Shown here: positions 1 to 8,526 of the stretch, in pieces
How the letters are laid out: every line of letters starts with the position of its first letter
How positions within the stretch are numbered: the first letter of the stretch is position 1
Origin: Xenophilus aerolatus
Lineage (GTDB): Bacteria; Pseudomonadota; Gammaproteobacteria; Burkholderiales; Burkholderiaceae_C
Assembly: GCA_029968055.1 (NCBI GenBank)
Contig: JASCNX010000004.1
Coordinates: 124,001-188,000 of the forward strand
Reading direction: 5' to 3'
DNA: 64,000 nt
Position numbers and translations under genes: made by a program
Notes under the pieces: generated by a model
Told to the model about the DNA's origin: nothing
The model's input: the letters and a program-made list of their open reading frames with translations, nothing else
The model's database searches: none

Positions 1-181
1 GGCAGATTATGGCGGCGCGGCCTGCCTGCACGGCCCCTCGTGGCTCCGGGTACACCCCCTCGGGAGGGCCCTGGCGCGCCCGTAAAATCCGCGGCGCCTC
101 TCGCACCCGACCCGTCGGCGCACAACGCCGGCATGTCGGGTGTGTTCGTATCCAGAGGCCCAATTCAAAAATGGAGAAGAC
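1..181. other. Upstream region of dctQ, no gene recognised
   Basis: I see no convincing coding sequence in this stretch at the window edge. The only clear signal is a GGAGAAG ribosome binding site just before the ATG at 182. The promoter of the TRAP operon may lie here or outside the window. Confidence 0.5.
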
Positions 182-793
182 ATGCAAGGCTTGCTCAAGC
201 TTTCGCGGGCCATCGACTGGCTCAACGCCCAGGTGGGCAGGTGGGTGATCTGGCTGATCCTGGCGTCCACCGCCATCAGCGCGATCAACGCCGTGGTGCG
301 CAAGGCGTTCAACACCAGTTCCAACGCCTACCTCGAAGTCCAGTGGTACCTGTTCGCCTGGTCCTTCCTGGTGGCCGCGGGCTTCACGCTGCTCAACCGC
401 GAGCATGTGCGCATCGACGTGCTGAACAGCCGGCTGCCCAAGAAGGCGCAGATCTGGATCGACATCGTCGGCTTCGCGCTGTTCCTCACGCCGCTGTGCC
501 TGCTGGTGCTGTACTACACGATCCCCATGACCCGGCAGATGTACGCCACCGGCGAGATGTCGGGCAACCCGGGCGGGCTGATCCGCTGGCCGGTGTGGCT
601 GGCACTGCCGGTGGGCTTCACGCTGCTGATGATCCAGGGCTGGTCGGAACTGATCAAGCGCATCGCCTTCCTGACCGGCGACGCGCCGGACCCGAACCTC
701 AAAGCGGGCGAGAAGAGCGCCGAGGAAGAACTGGCCGAGATCCTGCGCGAACGCGAGGCCGCCAAGGCGGCCGGCGCGACGCCTGCCCGCTGA
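182..793 (+). CDS. dctQ: TRAP transporter small permease subunit (DctQ family)
   Basis: The 203-residue product is the small membrane subunit of a tripartite ATP-independent periplasmic transporter, which uses an ion gradient to import organic acids captured by a periplasmic binding protein. Four hydrophobic segments are visible (about residues 18-37, 55-75, 95-118 and 138-160), followed by a charged Glu/Arg/Ala-rich cytoplasmic tail. The ATG at 182 is preferred over an upstream in-frame ATG at 140 because GGAGAAG precedes it at good spacing and the 14 extra residues are not hydrophobic. It ends 18 bases before dctM, so the two are surely co-transcribed. The overall look is of the mannitol/chloroaromatic (FcbT2-like) subfamily; the substrate is unknown. 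Confidence 0.93.
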   Translation: MQGLLKLSRAIDWLNAQVGRWVIWLILASTAISAINAVVRKAFNTSSNAYLEVQWYLFAWSFLVAAGFTLLNREHVRIDVLNSRLPKKAQIWIDIVGFALFLTPLCLLVLYYTIPMTRQMYATGEMSGNPGGLIRWPVWLALPVGFTLLMIQGWSELIKRIAFLTGDAPDPNLKAGEKSAEEELAEILREREAAKAAGATPAR

Positions 794-811
794 GCCCCGG
801 AGCACCGTTCG

Positions 812-2647
812 ATGGAATTCATCACCGCCAACTTCGCCCCGATCATGTTCGCGGGGCTGATCTGTTTCCTGCTGCTGGGCTTTCCGGTGGCATTCAGCCT
901 GGGCGCCTGCGGCCTGACCTTCGGCATCATCGGCATCGAGCTCGGGGTGTTCCCGTCGTCGGTGCTGGCCTGGTTGCCACAGCGGCTGATCGGCATCATG
1001 GCCAACGACACGCTCTTGGCCGTGCCCTTCTTCACGCTGATGGGCCTGATCCTCGAGCGCAGCGGCATGGCTGAAGACCTGCTCGACACCGTGGGCCAGG
1101 TGTTCGGCCCGATGCGCGGCGGACTGGCGCTGGCCGTGGTCTTCGTGGGCGCGCTGCTGGCGGCCACCACCGGCGTGGTCGCAGCGTCCGTGATCTCCAT
1201 GGGCCTGATCTCGCTGCCCATCATGCTGCGCTACGGGTACGACCGGAAGTTCACCAGCGGCGTGATCGCCGCGTCCGGCACGCTGGCGCAGATCATTCCG
1301 CCCTCGCTGGTGCTGATCATCATGGCCGACCAGCTCGGCCGCAGCGTCGGCGACATGTACAAGGGCGCGTTCGTGCCGGCCTTCATGCTGGTCGGCTGCT
1401 ATGTGATCTACATCGCCATGCTGGCGATCTTCAAGCCCAAGAGCGTGCCGGCCCTGCCGCCGGAAGCCCGCATCTACCGCCAACCCAACGGCAGCGGCGG
1501 CTATCCCTCGCTGCTGGCGCTGACGGTGATCTCCTTCCTGGTGTCCGCGCTCCTGGCGCGGCACATGGCCGCGGTGCATACCTGGTGGTTGGGCGAGGAG
1601 GTCACCAGCGTGGCCACCGACGAGAAGGTCGTGGTCGCGATGTGCGGCGGCGCCACGGTGGCCCTGCTGATCGCATTGGTCAACAAGTTCACCGGCCTGG
1701 GTCTTCTGTCGCGGCTGGCCGAGCGCGTGACCTTCGTGCTGATCCCGCCGCTGCTGCTGATCTTCCTGGTGCTGGGCACCATCTTCCTGGGCGTCGCCAC
1801 GCCGACCGAAGGCGGTGCGATGGGCGCCATCGGCGCGCTGGTCATGGCCTTCGCACGTGGCCGCCTGAACATGGGGCTGCTCAAGCAGGCGCTGGCCACG
1901 ACGACGAAGCTGGGCAGCTTCGTCATGTTCATCCTGATCGGCGCCACCGTCTTCGGCCTGGTGTTCCAGGCCGCAGACGGTCCGATCTGGGTCGAGCATC
2001 TGCTGTCGAGCCTGCCCGGCGGCCAGGTGGGTTTCCTGATCTTCGTGAACCTGCTGGTGTTCGTGCTGGCCTTCTTCCTGGACTACTTCGAACTGTCGTT
2101 CATCGTCGTGCCGCTGCTCGCACCCGTGGCGCACAAGCTGGGCATCGACCTGATCTGGTTCGGCGTGCTGCTGGCCATGAACATGCAGACCTCGTTCATG
2201 CATCCGCCATTCGGCTTCGCGCTGTTCTTCCTGCGTTCGGTGGCACCCGCCAAGCCCTATGTGGACCGGGTGACCAACAAGGTGATGGACCCGGTCACGA
2301 CCATGCAGATCTACAAGGGAGCGATCCCGTTCCTGTTGATCCAGCTGTTCATGGTCGGCGTCATGATCGCCTTCCCCAACCTCGTGACGGGCAGCCTGGA
2401 CAAGGCGCAGGCCTATGACCTCAAGGCCGTGGGCGAGCAGATGCGCGAAGGGCTGCAGCCGGAAAGCGGCAGCGAGGGCTATGGCTCGGATGGCGGCTAC
2501 GGCGCCGACGAAAAGCCTGCGGCGCCCGACAGCGGCGCCGCGTCGTCGCCCGCTGCGCCCGCCGCCCCTGCGCCCGACGCACCCGCCGCGGCCGACGACG
2601 ACCCCATGAAGGCGATGCAGGACGCGCTCAAGCCGACCAAGCCTTGA
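812..2647 (+). CDS. dctM: TRAP transporter large permease subunit (DctM family)
   Basis: At 611 residues this is the large, channel-forming TRAP permease, with about a dozen hydrophobic segments between residues 1 and 540. It is longer than the common DctM of about 430 residues. That length fits the FcbT3-like (mannitol/chloroaromatic compound) branch, which carries extra loops between helices. The last 65 or so residues form a hydrophilic Gly/Ser then Ala/Pro/Asp-rich tail after the final helix, presumably disordered in the cytoplasm. It follows dctQ directly and is closed by the hairpin terminator at 2664-2700. The matching binding-protein gene dctP lies convergently just beyond that terminator. 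Confidence 0.94.
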   Translation: MEFITANFAPIMFAGLICFLLLGFPVAFSLGACGLTFGIIGIELGVFPSSVLAWLPQRLIGIMANDTLLAVPFFTLMGLILERSGMAEDLLDTVGQVFGPMRGGLALAVVFVGALLAATTGVVAASVISMGLISLPIMLRYGYDRKFTSGVIAASGTLAQIIPPSLVLIIMADQLGRSVGDMYKGAFVPAFMLVGCYVIYIAMLAIFKPKSVPALPPEARIYRQPNGSGGYPSLLALTVISFLVSALLARHMAAVHTWWLGEEVTSVATDEKVVVAMCGGATVALLIALVNKFTGLGLLSRLAERVTFVLIPPLLLIFLVLGTIFLGVATPTEGGAMGAIGALVMAFARGRLNMGLLKQALATTTKLGSFVMFILIGATVFGLVFQAADGPIWVEHLLSSLPGGQVGFLIFVNLLVFVLAFFLDYFELSFIVVPLLAPVAHKLGIDLIWFGVLLAMNMQTSFMHPPFGFALFFLRSVAPAKPYVDRVTNKVMDPVTTMQIYKGAIPFLLIQLFMVGVMIAFPNLVTGSLDKAQAYDLKAVGEQMREGLQPESGSEGYGSDGGYGADEKPAAPDSGAASSPAAPAAPAPDAPAAADDDPMKAMQDALKPTKP

Positions 2648-2663
2648 GCGGCACCTCCCGATG

Positions 2664-2700
2664 AAAAAAGCCCCGCGGCGCAGGCCGCGGGGCTTTTTTT
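2664..2700. terminator. Bidirectional intrinsic terminator between dctM and dctP
   Basis: A-run, stem GCCCCGCGGC, four-base loop, complementary stem and a T-run form a near-perfect hairpin. With A and T runs on both sides it can stop the rightward dctQM and the leftward dctP transcripts. Confidence 0.93.
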
Positions 2701-2715
2701 CTGGCGCCTGGAAGA

Positions 2716-3798
2716 TCAGATCTTCACGCCGTTCATGTACTGGTTGAACGGGAACTCCGAGAAGCGGTTCCACAGGATCTGGTCGCGCTGGAAGGCGCGC
2801 ATGTCCTGGTGGATGGTCTTGAACTCTGGCGACTTGGCCTCGTGCTCGGCAAACACTTCCATGCACGACTTGAAGCCTGCGTCGATGACGGCCTTGGGGA
2901 AGGCCACCAGCTTCGTGCCCTCGGCGACCAGCTTCTTCAGCGCGATCGGGTTCCACGCGTCGTACTTGGCGGTCATGTCGGTGGCGGCGACGGCCATCGC
3001 GGCGTTCAGGATGGCCTTGTTCTCGTCGGACAGGGCGTTGAACTTCTTCAGGTTGATGAAGAACTCCAGGTCGGCACAGCCTTCCCACCAGCCGGGGTAG
3101 TAGTAGTAGGGCGCGACCTTGTTGAAGCCCAGCTTGGCGTCGTCGTAGGGGCCGACGAACTCGGCGGCATCGAGGGTGCCCTTTTCGAGCGCCTGGTACA
3201 CGTCGCCAGCGGGCATGTTCTGCGACACGACGCCCAGCTTGGCCATGCCTTCGCCGAACACGCCGCCGCCCATGCGCATCTTCAGACCCTTGAGGTCGGC
3301 GACGGTCTTGATTTCCTTGCGATACCAGCCGCCCATCTGCGTGCCGGTGTTGCCGGCGCTGGCGGTGCGGAAGTTGTACTTCGCGAAGAAGGCGTCGAGC
3401 AGCTTGCGGCCGTTGCCGTAGTCCTTCCAGGCGGTGTTCTGGCGTGCCGTCAGGCCGAAGGGCACGGCGCAGCTGAAAGCGAAGATCGGGTCCTTGCCGG
3501 TGAAGTAGTACGCGGCCGACTGGGCCATCTCGATGTTGTCGCCCTGGAGCGCATCGACCACGCCGAACGCAGGCATCAGTTCGCCGGCCGGGTGGACGGT
3601 GATTTCGAACTTGCCGCCGGACAGGGCCTTGACGGTCTTCGACAGCATCTCGGCACTGCCGAAGATGGTGTCCAGCGAGCGCGGGAAACTGGACGCCAGG
3701 CGCCAGCGGACGGCAGCCTGCGCATGCACGGCGGGTGCTATGCCGGCGGCCAGCACACCGGCGATGCCGGCATTCTTGATGAGGGAACGACGATCCAT
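2716..3798 (-). CDS. dctP: TRAP transporter substrate-binding protein (DctP family)
   Basis: This 360-residue protein is the periplasmic solute receptor of a TRAP transporter. It starts MDRRSLIKNAGIAGVLAAG: a twin-arginine type signal (RRSLIK, then a hydrophobic run) with likely cleavage after VHAQA. The remainder matches the FcbT1-like TRAP receptor fold. The ATG at 3798 is chosen over one at 3819 because GGAG lies upstream of it and the Tat motif is then N-terminal. It is convergent with dctQM rather than in their operon, so transporter parts are made from two transcripts. A terminator-like hairpin lies only about 25 bases upstream of the start (see 3823-3852). Confidence 0.94.
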   Translation of the reverse strand: MDRRSLIKNAGIAGVLAAGIAPAVHAQAAVRWRLASSFPRSLDTIFGSAEMLSKTVKALSGGKFEITVHPAGELMPAFGVVDALQGDNIEMAQSAAYYFTGKDPIFAFSCAVPFGLTARQNTAWKDYGNGRKLLDAFFAKYNFRTASAGNTGTQMGGWYRKEIKTVADLKGLKMRMGGGVFGEGMAKLGVVSQNMPAGDVYQALEKGTLDAAEFVGPYDDAKLGFNKVAPYYYYPGWWEGCADLEFFINLKKFNALSDENKAILNAAMAVAATDMTAKYDAWNPIALKKLVAEGTKLVAFPKAVIDAGFKSCMEVFAEHEAKSPEFKTIHQDMRAFQRDQILWNRFSEFPFNQYMNGVKI

Positions 3799-3822
3799 TG
3801 AGATTGACTCCGATTGCATTGG

Positions 3823-3852
3823 AAAAAAACAAAACGCGGCTCGTGGCCGCGT
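3823..3852 (-). terminator. Intrinsic terminator after dxs / possible dctP attenuator
   Basis: On the minus strand the stem ACGCGGC, loop CACGA, stem GCCGCGT is followed by TTTGTTTTTTT. It would end the xseB-ispA-dxs transcript. It also lies between dctP and a possible TACAAT -10 box (3876-3881, minus strand), so it may act as an attenuator in the dctP leader. Confidence 0.75.
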
Positions 3853-3885
3853 GTTCCGACTCGTTAAGCCGCGCGATTGTAAGAA

Positions 3886-3953
3886 GGCGTTTTCGGCCCT
3901 TCGTTGCGGGTTTTCCCGGCGCGTAGGCTGCGCTGCCGAAGGGCGGAAACGCC
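3886..3953. repeat. Long imperfect inverted repeat in the dxs-dctP gap
   Basis: Arms of about 17-18 bases at 3886-3903 and 3937-3953 (one reads CGAAGGGCGGAAACGCC) are complementary apart from a mismatch and a one-base gap. They flank a loop of roughly 33 bases. It starts about 11 bases beyond the dxs stop codon, so it would fold as a large 3' stem-loop in the dxs mRNA. Confidence 0.7.
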
Positions 3954-3964
3954 GCGCGCCGGCC

Positions 3965-5821
3965 TCAGCCCGCAGCGCCGAAGCGGGCGTCGATGGAGGC
4001 GCGGATGCCCGCTGCGTCCAGTCCCGCCGCCGCGAGCAGCCGGGCCGGATCGCCGTGCTCGATGAAGCGGTCGGGCAGGCCGAGCTGCAGCAGCGGCTTG
4101 ACGATGCCCATCTGCTGCAGGGCCTCGGCGACGGCGCTGCCGGCGCCGCCCATGATGGCGCCCTCTTCCACCGTGACCAGCGCCTCGTGCGTGTTCGCGA
4201 TCTCGCGCAGCAGCGCCGTGTCCAGCGGCTTGGCCCAACGCATGTTGGCCACCGTGGCGCCGAGTGCCTCGCCCGCCTCGAGGGCCGGGTACAGCAGTGT
4301 GCCGAAGGCGAGGATGGCGATGCGCTGGCCCTGCCGGCGCACTTCGCCCTGGCCGAACGGCAAGGCGTCGAGCGTGAGCGAAGGCGTCACGCCGGCGCCC
4401 GCGCCGCGCGGATAGCGCACGGCCACCGGATGGCTCTGTGCGTAGGCGCTGGAAAGCAGCTGCCGGCACTCGGCCTCGTCGGCCGGGCAGGCGATGCTCA
4501 TGTTCGGGATGCAGCGCAGGAAGGCGATGTCGTAGGCGCCCGCATGGGTCGCGCCATCCGCGCCGACAAGGCCCGCGCGGTCGAGCGCGAAGACCACCGG
4601 CAGGTTCTGGATCGCCACGTCGTGGATCAATTGGTCGTAGGCGCGCTGCAGGAAGGTCGAGTAGATCGCCACCACCGGCTTGAGGCCCTCGCAGGCCAGC
4701 CCCGCGGCAAAGGTCACGGCGTGCTGCTCGGCGATGCCGACGTCGTAGTAGCGACCGGGGAAGCGTTGCTGGAACTCGACCATGCCCGAGCCCTCGCGCA
4801 TCGCCGGCGTGATGCCGACCAGGCGCCCGTCCTGCGCCGCCATGTCGCACAGCCACTGGCCGAAGACCTGGGTGAAGGTCTGCTTGGGCGCCGTGGCCGG
4901 CTTGACCAGGCCCACGGAGGGGTCGAACTTGCCCGGGCCGTGGTAGGCCACGGGGTCGGCCTCGGCCAGCTTGTAGCCCTGCCCCTTCTTCGTCACCACG
5001 TGCAGGAACTGCGGGCCCTTGAGCTGCTTGATGTTCTCGAGCGTGGGGATGAGCGAATCGAGGTCGTGCCCGTCGATCGGGCCGATGTAGTTGAAGCCGA
5101 ACTTCTCGAACAGCGTGGCCGGCACGACCATGCCCTTGGCCTGCTGCTCGAAGCGCTTCGCCAGCTCGAACAGCGGCGGCGCGGCCTTGAGCACGCTCTT
5201 GCCCACGTTCTTGGCGGCGGCATAGAACTGGCCGCTCATGAGCTGCGCCAGGTAGCGGTTGAGCGCGCCCACCGGCGGGCTGATCGACATGTCGTTGTCG
5301 TTGAGGATGACCAGCAGCTTGCAGTCGTCGCTCACGCCCGCGTTGTTCATCGCCTCGAAGGCCATGCCGGCGGTCATCGCGCCGTCGCCGATCACGGCGA
5401 TCGCGTGGCGGTCCTCGCCCTTCTGGTGCGCCGCCATCGCCATGCCCAGCGCGGCCGAGATGCTGGTCGACGAGTGCGCGGTGCCGAAGGTGTCGTACAC
5501 GCTTTCGGCCCGCTGCGGAAAGCCCGAGATGCCGCCGATCTGGCGCAGCGTGGGCATGCGCTCGCGCCGTCCGGTGAGGATCTTGTGCGGGTAGGTCTGG
5601 TGGCCCACGTCCCACACGATGCGGTCTTCCGGCGTGTTGAAGACGTAGTGCAGCGCCACCGTGAGTTCCACCGTGCCGAGGTTGGAGCTCAGGTGGCCGC
5701 CGGTGCGCGAGACGTTGTCCAGCACGCAGGCGCGGACCTCGTCGGCCACCTGCTTCAGTTGCTCGCGTTCGAGCTGTCGCAGGTCCGCGGGGTCGTTGAT
5801 CTCGGGGAGCAGTGGAGCCAT
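3965..5821 (-). CDS. dxs: 1-deoxy-D-xylulose-5-phosphate synthase
   Basis: The 618-residue enzyme condenses pyruvate and glyceraldehyde 3-phosphate to DXP, the entry step of the MEP isoprenoid pathway and a precursor for thiamine and pyridoxal. It has the thiamine-diphosphate motif [16 protein letters not shown] with NDND further on, the transketolase-type [17 protein letters not shown] segment, and normal family length. The ATG at 5821 opens [17 protein letters not shown], the usual N-terminus, although its ribosome binding site is weak. It follows ispA by 11 bases in the operon xseB-ispA-dxs. It shares substrates with pdxJ (51 kb), which also uses DXP. Confidence 0.97.
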   Translation of the reverse strand: MAPLLPEINDPADLRQLEREQLKQVADEVRACVLDNVSRTGGHLSSNLGTVELTVALHYVFNTPEDRIVWDVGHQTYPHKILTGRRERMPTLRQIGGISGFPQRAESVYDTFGTAHSSTSISAALGMAMAAHQKGEDRHAIAVIGDGAMTAGMAFEAMNNAGVSDDCKLLVILNDNDMSISPPVGALNRYLAQLMSGQFYAAAKNVGKSVLKAAPPLFELAKRFEQQAKGMVVPATLFEKFGFNYIGPIDGHDLDSLIPTLENIKQLKGPQFLHVVTKKGQGYKLAEADPVAYHGPGKFDPSVGLVKPATAPKQTFTQVFGQWLCDMAAQDGRLVGITPAMREGSGMVEFQQRFPGRYYDVGIAEQHAVTFAAGLACEGLKPVVAIYSTFLQRAYDQLIHDVAIQNLPVVFALDRAGLVGADGATHAGAYDIAFLRCIPNMSIACPADEAECRQLLSSAYAQSHPVAVRYPRGAGAGVTPSLTLDALPFGQGEVRRQGQRIAILAFGTLLYPALEAGEALGATVANMRWAKPLDTALLREIANTHEALVTVEEGAIMGGAGSAVAEALQQMGIVKPLLQLGLPDRFIEHGDPARLLAAAGLDAAGIRASIDARFGAAG

Positions 5822-5832
5822 CGGGGATGTTT

Positions 5833-6780
5833 CTATCGGTCTCGGTCGACGACCATATGGGCCAGCGCGCGCAGCGCAGCGGTGTCGGAAAGCGCCGAAC
5901 GATCGAGTGCGGCCAGTGCCTGGGACAACAGCTGCCGGGCACTTTCGCGCGCACCGTCGAGCCCCAGCAGCGACACGTAGGTGGGCTTGTCGGCCGCGGC
6001 GTCCTTGCCGGCCGTCTTGCCCAGCGTTTCGGAATCGGCGACGACGTCGAGGATGTCGTCCACCACCTGGAAGGCCAGCCCGACGGCCGCCCCGTAGTCG
6101 CGCAGGCCGGCCAGTGCGACCGCGGGCAACTCGCCCGCGCAGGCCGCGCCCATCTCGACGCTGCTTTGCAGCAACGCGCCGGTCTTCAGGCGGTGCATCT
6201 CGCGCAGTTCGGGCTCGCTCAGGCGCCGGCCGACGCTGGCGAGGTCGATGGCCTGGCCGCCGGCCATGCCCTGGCTGCCGGCCGCACGCGTGAGCAGACG
6301 CACGAGCTGCGCCTGCACGGCGGCAGGAATGTTCGCCTCGTCGGGCACCAGCAGCTCGAAGGCCAGCGCCTGCAGCGCGTCGCCGGCCAGCAATGCGTCG
6401 GCCTCGCCGAACTTCACGTGCACGGTCGGCTTGCCACGGCGCAGCACGTCGTTGTCCATGCACGGCAGGTCGTCGTGCACGAGTGAATAGGCATGGATCA
6501 GCTCGACGGCACAGGCCGCGCGCAGCGCCGCGTCGGCCATGGGCGTGCGGGCCGGCGCCAGCGGCGCCACCGCCTCGCTCGCGGCCAGCACCAGCAGCGG
6601 CCGCAGGCGCTTGCCGCCGTCGAGCACCGCATAGCGCATGGCCTCGCCGAGCAGCACCGGGGCGTCGATGCCCACCCAGCGCGACAGCGCGTTCTCGACA
6701 CGCGCGAGCTGCGGCTCGGCCCAGTCGGCGAGCTGGCGTTCGCTCCAGCGCTGCGACACCCCGCTCACTGCGCCGACCAT
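5833..6780 (-). CDS. ispA: Polyprenyl synthetase (farnesyl/geranyl diphosphate synthase)
   Basis: The 315-residue product is a trans-prenyltransferase that joins isopentenyl diphosphate to allylic diphosphates. Visible hallmarks are GGKRLRPLL, the first aspartate-rich motif in [12 protein letters not shown], and the second aspartate-rich motif DDILDV. Its length and position between xseB and dxs match farnesyl diphosphate synthase IspA. The ATG at 6780 overlaps the end of xseB by 16 bases, so translation is probably coupled. Chain length (C15 or C20) cannot be decided by eye. Confidence 0.95.
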   Translation of the reverse strand: MVGAVSGVSQRWSERQLADWAEPQLARVENALSRWVGIDAPVLLGEAMRYAVLDGGKRLRPLLVLAASEAVAPLAPARTPMADAALRAACAVELIHAYSLVHDDLPCMDNDVLRRGKPTVHVKFGEADALLAGDALQALAFELLVPDEANIPAAVQAQLVRLLTRAAGSQGMAGGQAIDLASVGRRLSEPELREMHRLKTGALLQSSVEMGAACAGELPAVALAGLRDYGAAVGLAFQVVDDILDVVADSETLGKTAGKDAAADKPTYVSLLGLDGARESARQLLSQALAALDRSALSDTAALRALAHMVVDRDR

Positions 6781-7016
6781 GTCTTGAGGCTGCCGGCGTC
6801 CAGCACCTTGATCTGGTCTTCCACGGCCTGGAGCTTGTCGCGGCAGAAGGCGAGCAGCGCCGCGCCGCGCTGGTAGCTCACCAGCAGCTGGTCCAGGGGC
6901 AGCTGGCCGGACTCGAGCGCGGCGACGAGCTGCTCGAGTTCCTGCAGGCCCGCCTCGTAGCTGGCAGGCAGCGCCGCGGCTTCGGGGGCAGGAGACGAGG
7001 AAGGCGCCTTGGGCAT
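6765..7016 (-). CDS. xseB: Exodeoxyribonuclease VII small subunit
   Basis: This 83-residue subunit of exonuclease VII, a processive single-strand exonuclease, shows the typical short helical core ([18 protein letters not shown] ... LPLDQLL). The ATG at 7016 gives MPKAPSSS and the expected family length; an in-frame extension to 7160 would be atypical. It is first gene of the operon with ispA and dxs, a common proteobacterial arrangement. The gene for the large subunit, xseA, is not in the window. Its promoter must lie in the divergent region shared with the Rieske gene. Confidence 0.93.
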   Translation of the reverse strand: MPKAPSSSPAPEAAALPASYEAGLQELEQLVAALESGQLPLDQLLVSYQRGAALLAFCRDKLQAVEDQIKVLDAGSLKTWSAQ

Positions 7017-7083
7017 GCAAAGACCGTGGGTGAAAACCGGCCATTCTAGAAGGCAGCGCGGCGGCGCATGGATATCTCCGGGG

Positions 7084-7215
7084 TACAATCCCCTCTCATC
7101 CCCGCGCCGGCTTGCTTCCAGGTAGGCCGGCGCAACTTTTTCCGCGGAGATGCCGGCCACGTTCGCTCCATGAACGCAGGGCTGCCGGCTCAGTCGCAGG
7201 AGTGAGGCGGGGCAT
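7084..7215 (+). promoter_or_regulatory. Candidate promoter and structured leader of the Rieske gene
   Basis: A TACAAT -10-like box (7084-7089) is followed by a perfect 8-bp hairpin, GCGCCGGC at 7104-7111 with GCCGGCGC at 7126-7133, and then CTTTTT, which resembles an intrinsic terminator. Further on, GCCGGC at 7152-7157 can pair with GCCGGC at 7184-7189, enclosing the small stem CGTTC/GAACG (7160-7164/7172-7176). CCCC at 7100-7103 can pair with GGGG at 7209-7212. GCCGGC is self-complementary, so all four copies (7106, 7126, 7152, 7184) can swap partners. No known riboswitch consensus was recognised. Confidence 0.45.
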
Positions 7216-7258
7216 TTTGGTTTTTCCCTCCCTGTGGGGGGGCTTGGTCAGGTCACCC

Positions 7259-8422
7259 ATGTCTGATTTAAGTCTTCAACTGCAGCAGGCCTCGAGCCAA
7301 CTTCCGGTTTCCGCGTATTTCGATCCGGCGCTGCATGCGCTCGAGATGGAAACCTTCTTCGCCAAGGGTCCCCGCTACGTCGGCCATCGCCTGGCCGTGC
7401 CCGAACCGGGCGACTTCTACGCCCTGCCCCAGGAGCATGAAGGCCGCGCGCTGCTGCACACGCCGCGCGGGGTGGAGCTCGTGTCCAACGTGTGCCGCCA
7501 CCGGCAGGCCGTGATCATGAAGGGCCGCGGCGCGCTCGATGCCCGGGGCAGCGGCCACATCGTCTGCCCCCTGCACCGCTGGACCTACAACGCCGCCGGC
7601 CCGCAGCCCACCGGCACGCTGCTGGGCGCGCCCCATTTCGCCGAAGACCCGTGCCTGAACCTGCGCACCTGGGAGCTGCAGGAATGGAACGGCCTGCTGT
7701 TCGAGAAGAACGGCCGCGACGTGGCGGCCGACCTCGCGCACATGGGTCCGCGCAGCACGCTCGACTTCAGCGGCTACCAGCTCGACCGCGTCGAGATGCA
7801 CGAGTGCAACTACAACTGGAAGACCTTCATCGAGGTCTACCTCGAGGACTACCACGTCGGCCCCTTCCACCCGGGCCTGGGCAACTTCGTGACCTGCGAG
7901 GACCTGCGCTGGGAGTTCAAGCCGCGCTATTCGGTGCAGACCGTGGGCGTGGCCAACCGCCTCGGGCGCGCCGGCAGCCCGGTGTACCAGCGCTGGCACG
8001 AGCAGTTGCTGAAGTACCGCGAGGGCAAGCCGCCGGAATACGGCGCCATCTGGCTGACCTATTACCCGCACATCATGGTCGAGTGGTACCCGCACGTGCT
8101 CACCGTCTCGACGCTGCACCCGATGGGGCCGGACAAGACCATGAACATGGTCGAGTTCTACTACCCCGAGGAGATCGTCGCCTTCGAGCGCGAGTTCGTC
8201 GAGGCCCAGCAGGCCGCCTACATGGAAACCTGCATCGAGGACGACGAGATCGCCGAGCGCATGGACGCCGGCCGCAAGGCGCTCCTGCAGCGCGGCGACA
8301 ACGAGGTCGGCCCCTACCAGAGCCCGATGGAAGACGGCATGCAGCACTTCCACGAGTGGTACCGGCGCGAGCTGCAGGCGTCTCCCGACGCGCTGGCGCG
8401 GCTCGCGGCGGCGCGGCGGTGA
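7259..8422 (+). CDS. Rieske-type aromatic ring-hydroxylating oxygenase, alpha subunit
   Basis: The 387-residue protein is an oxygenase component of the Rieske non-heme iron family, which activates O2 on aromatic or quaternary-amine substrates. The [2Fe-2S] ligands are C79-x-H81 and C103-x-x-H106. The mononuclear iron site is in the 180-205 segment (NWKTFIEVYLEDYHVGPFH) with H199 and H204. The spacing between the two Rieske pairs, 21 residues, is a little long. ATG 7259 was chosen because it opens MSDLSLQLQQ and the longer frame is low-complexity. No reductase or ferredoxin gene is adjacent, so electrons must come from elsewhere. The substrate is unknown. Confidence 0.9.
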   Translation: MSDLSLQLQQASSQLPVSAYFDPALHALEMETFFAKGPRYVGHRLAVPEPGDFYALPQEHEGRALLHTPRGVELVSNVCRHRQAVIMKGRGALDARGSGHIVCPLHRWTYNAAGPQPTGTLLGAPHFAEDPCLNLRTWELQEWNGLLFEKNGRDVAADLAHMGPRSTLDFSGYQLDRVEMHECNYNWKTFIEVYLEDYHVGPFHPGLGNFVTCEDLRWEFKPRYSVQTVGVANRLGRAGSPVYQRWHEQLLKYREGKPPEYGAIWLTYYPHIMVEWYPHVLTVSTLHPMGPDKTMNMVEFYYPEEIVAFEREFVEAQQAAYMETCIEDDEIAERMDAGRKALLQRGDNEVGPYQSPMEDGMQHFHEWYRRELQASPDALARLAAARR

Positions 8423-8526
8423 GGCCGCGCGCCGCCGGACGCAGGGCGGCTTGCGCACTGCCCATGGGCGCAGCAGGCCGACCCGGCTTGCCGCCCCTTT
8501 CTGCCGGCCGGCACTGAGAACGCCCC

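Noticed and set aside
3533-5980. An 815-codon plus-strand open frame opposite dxs
   Set aside because: Shadow frame of dxs; low-complexity Arg/His/Val composition.
7084-7215. Known riboswitch or 6S RNA in the Rieske leader
   Set aside because: I compared it mentally with TPP, SAH and 6S signatures and found no match to their conserved cores; only alternative stems are supported.
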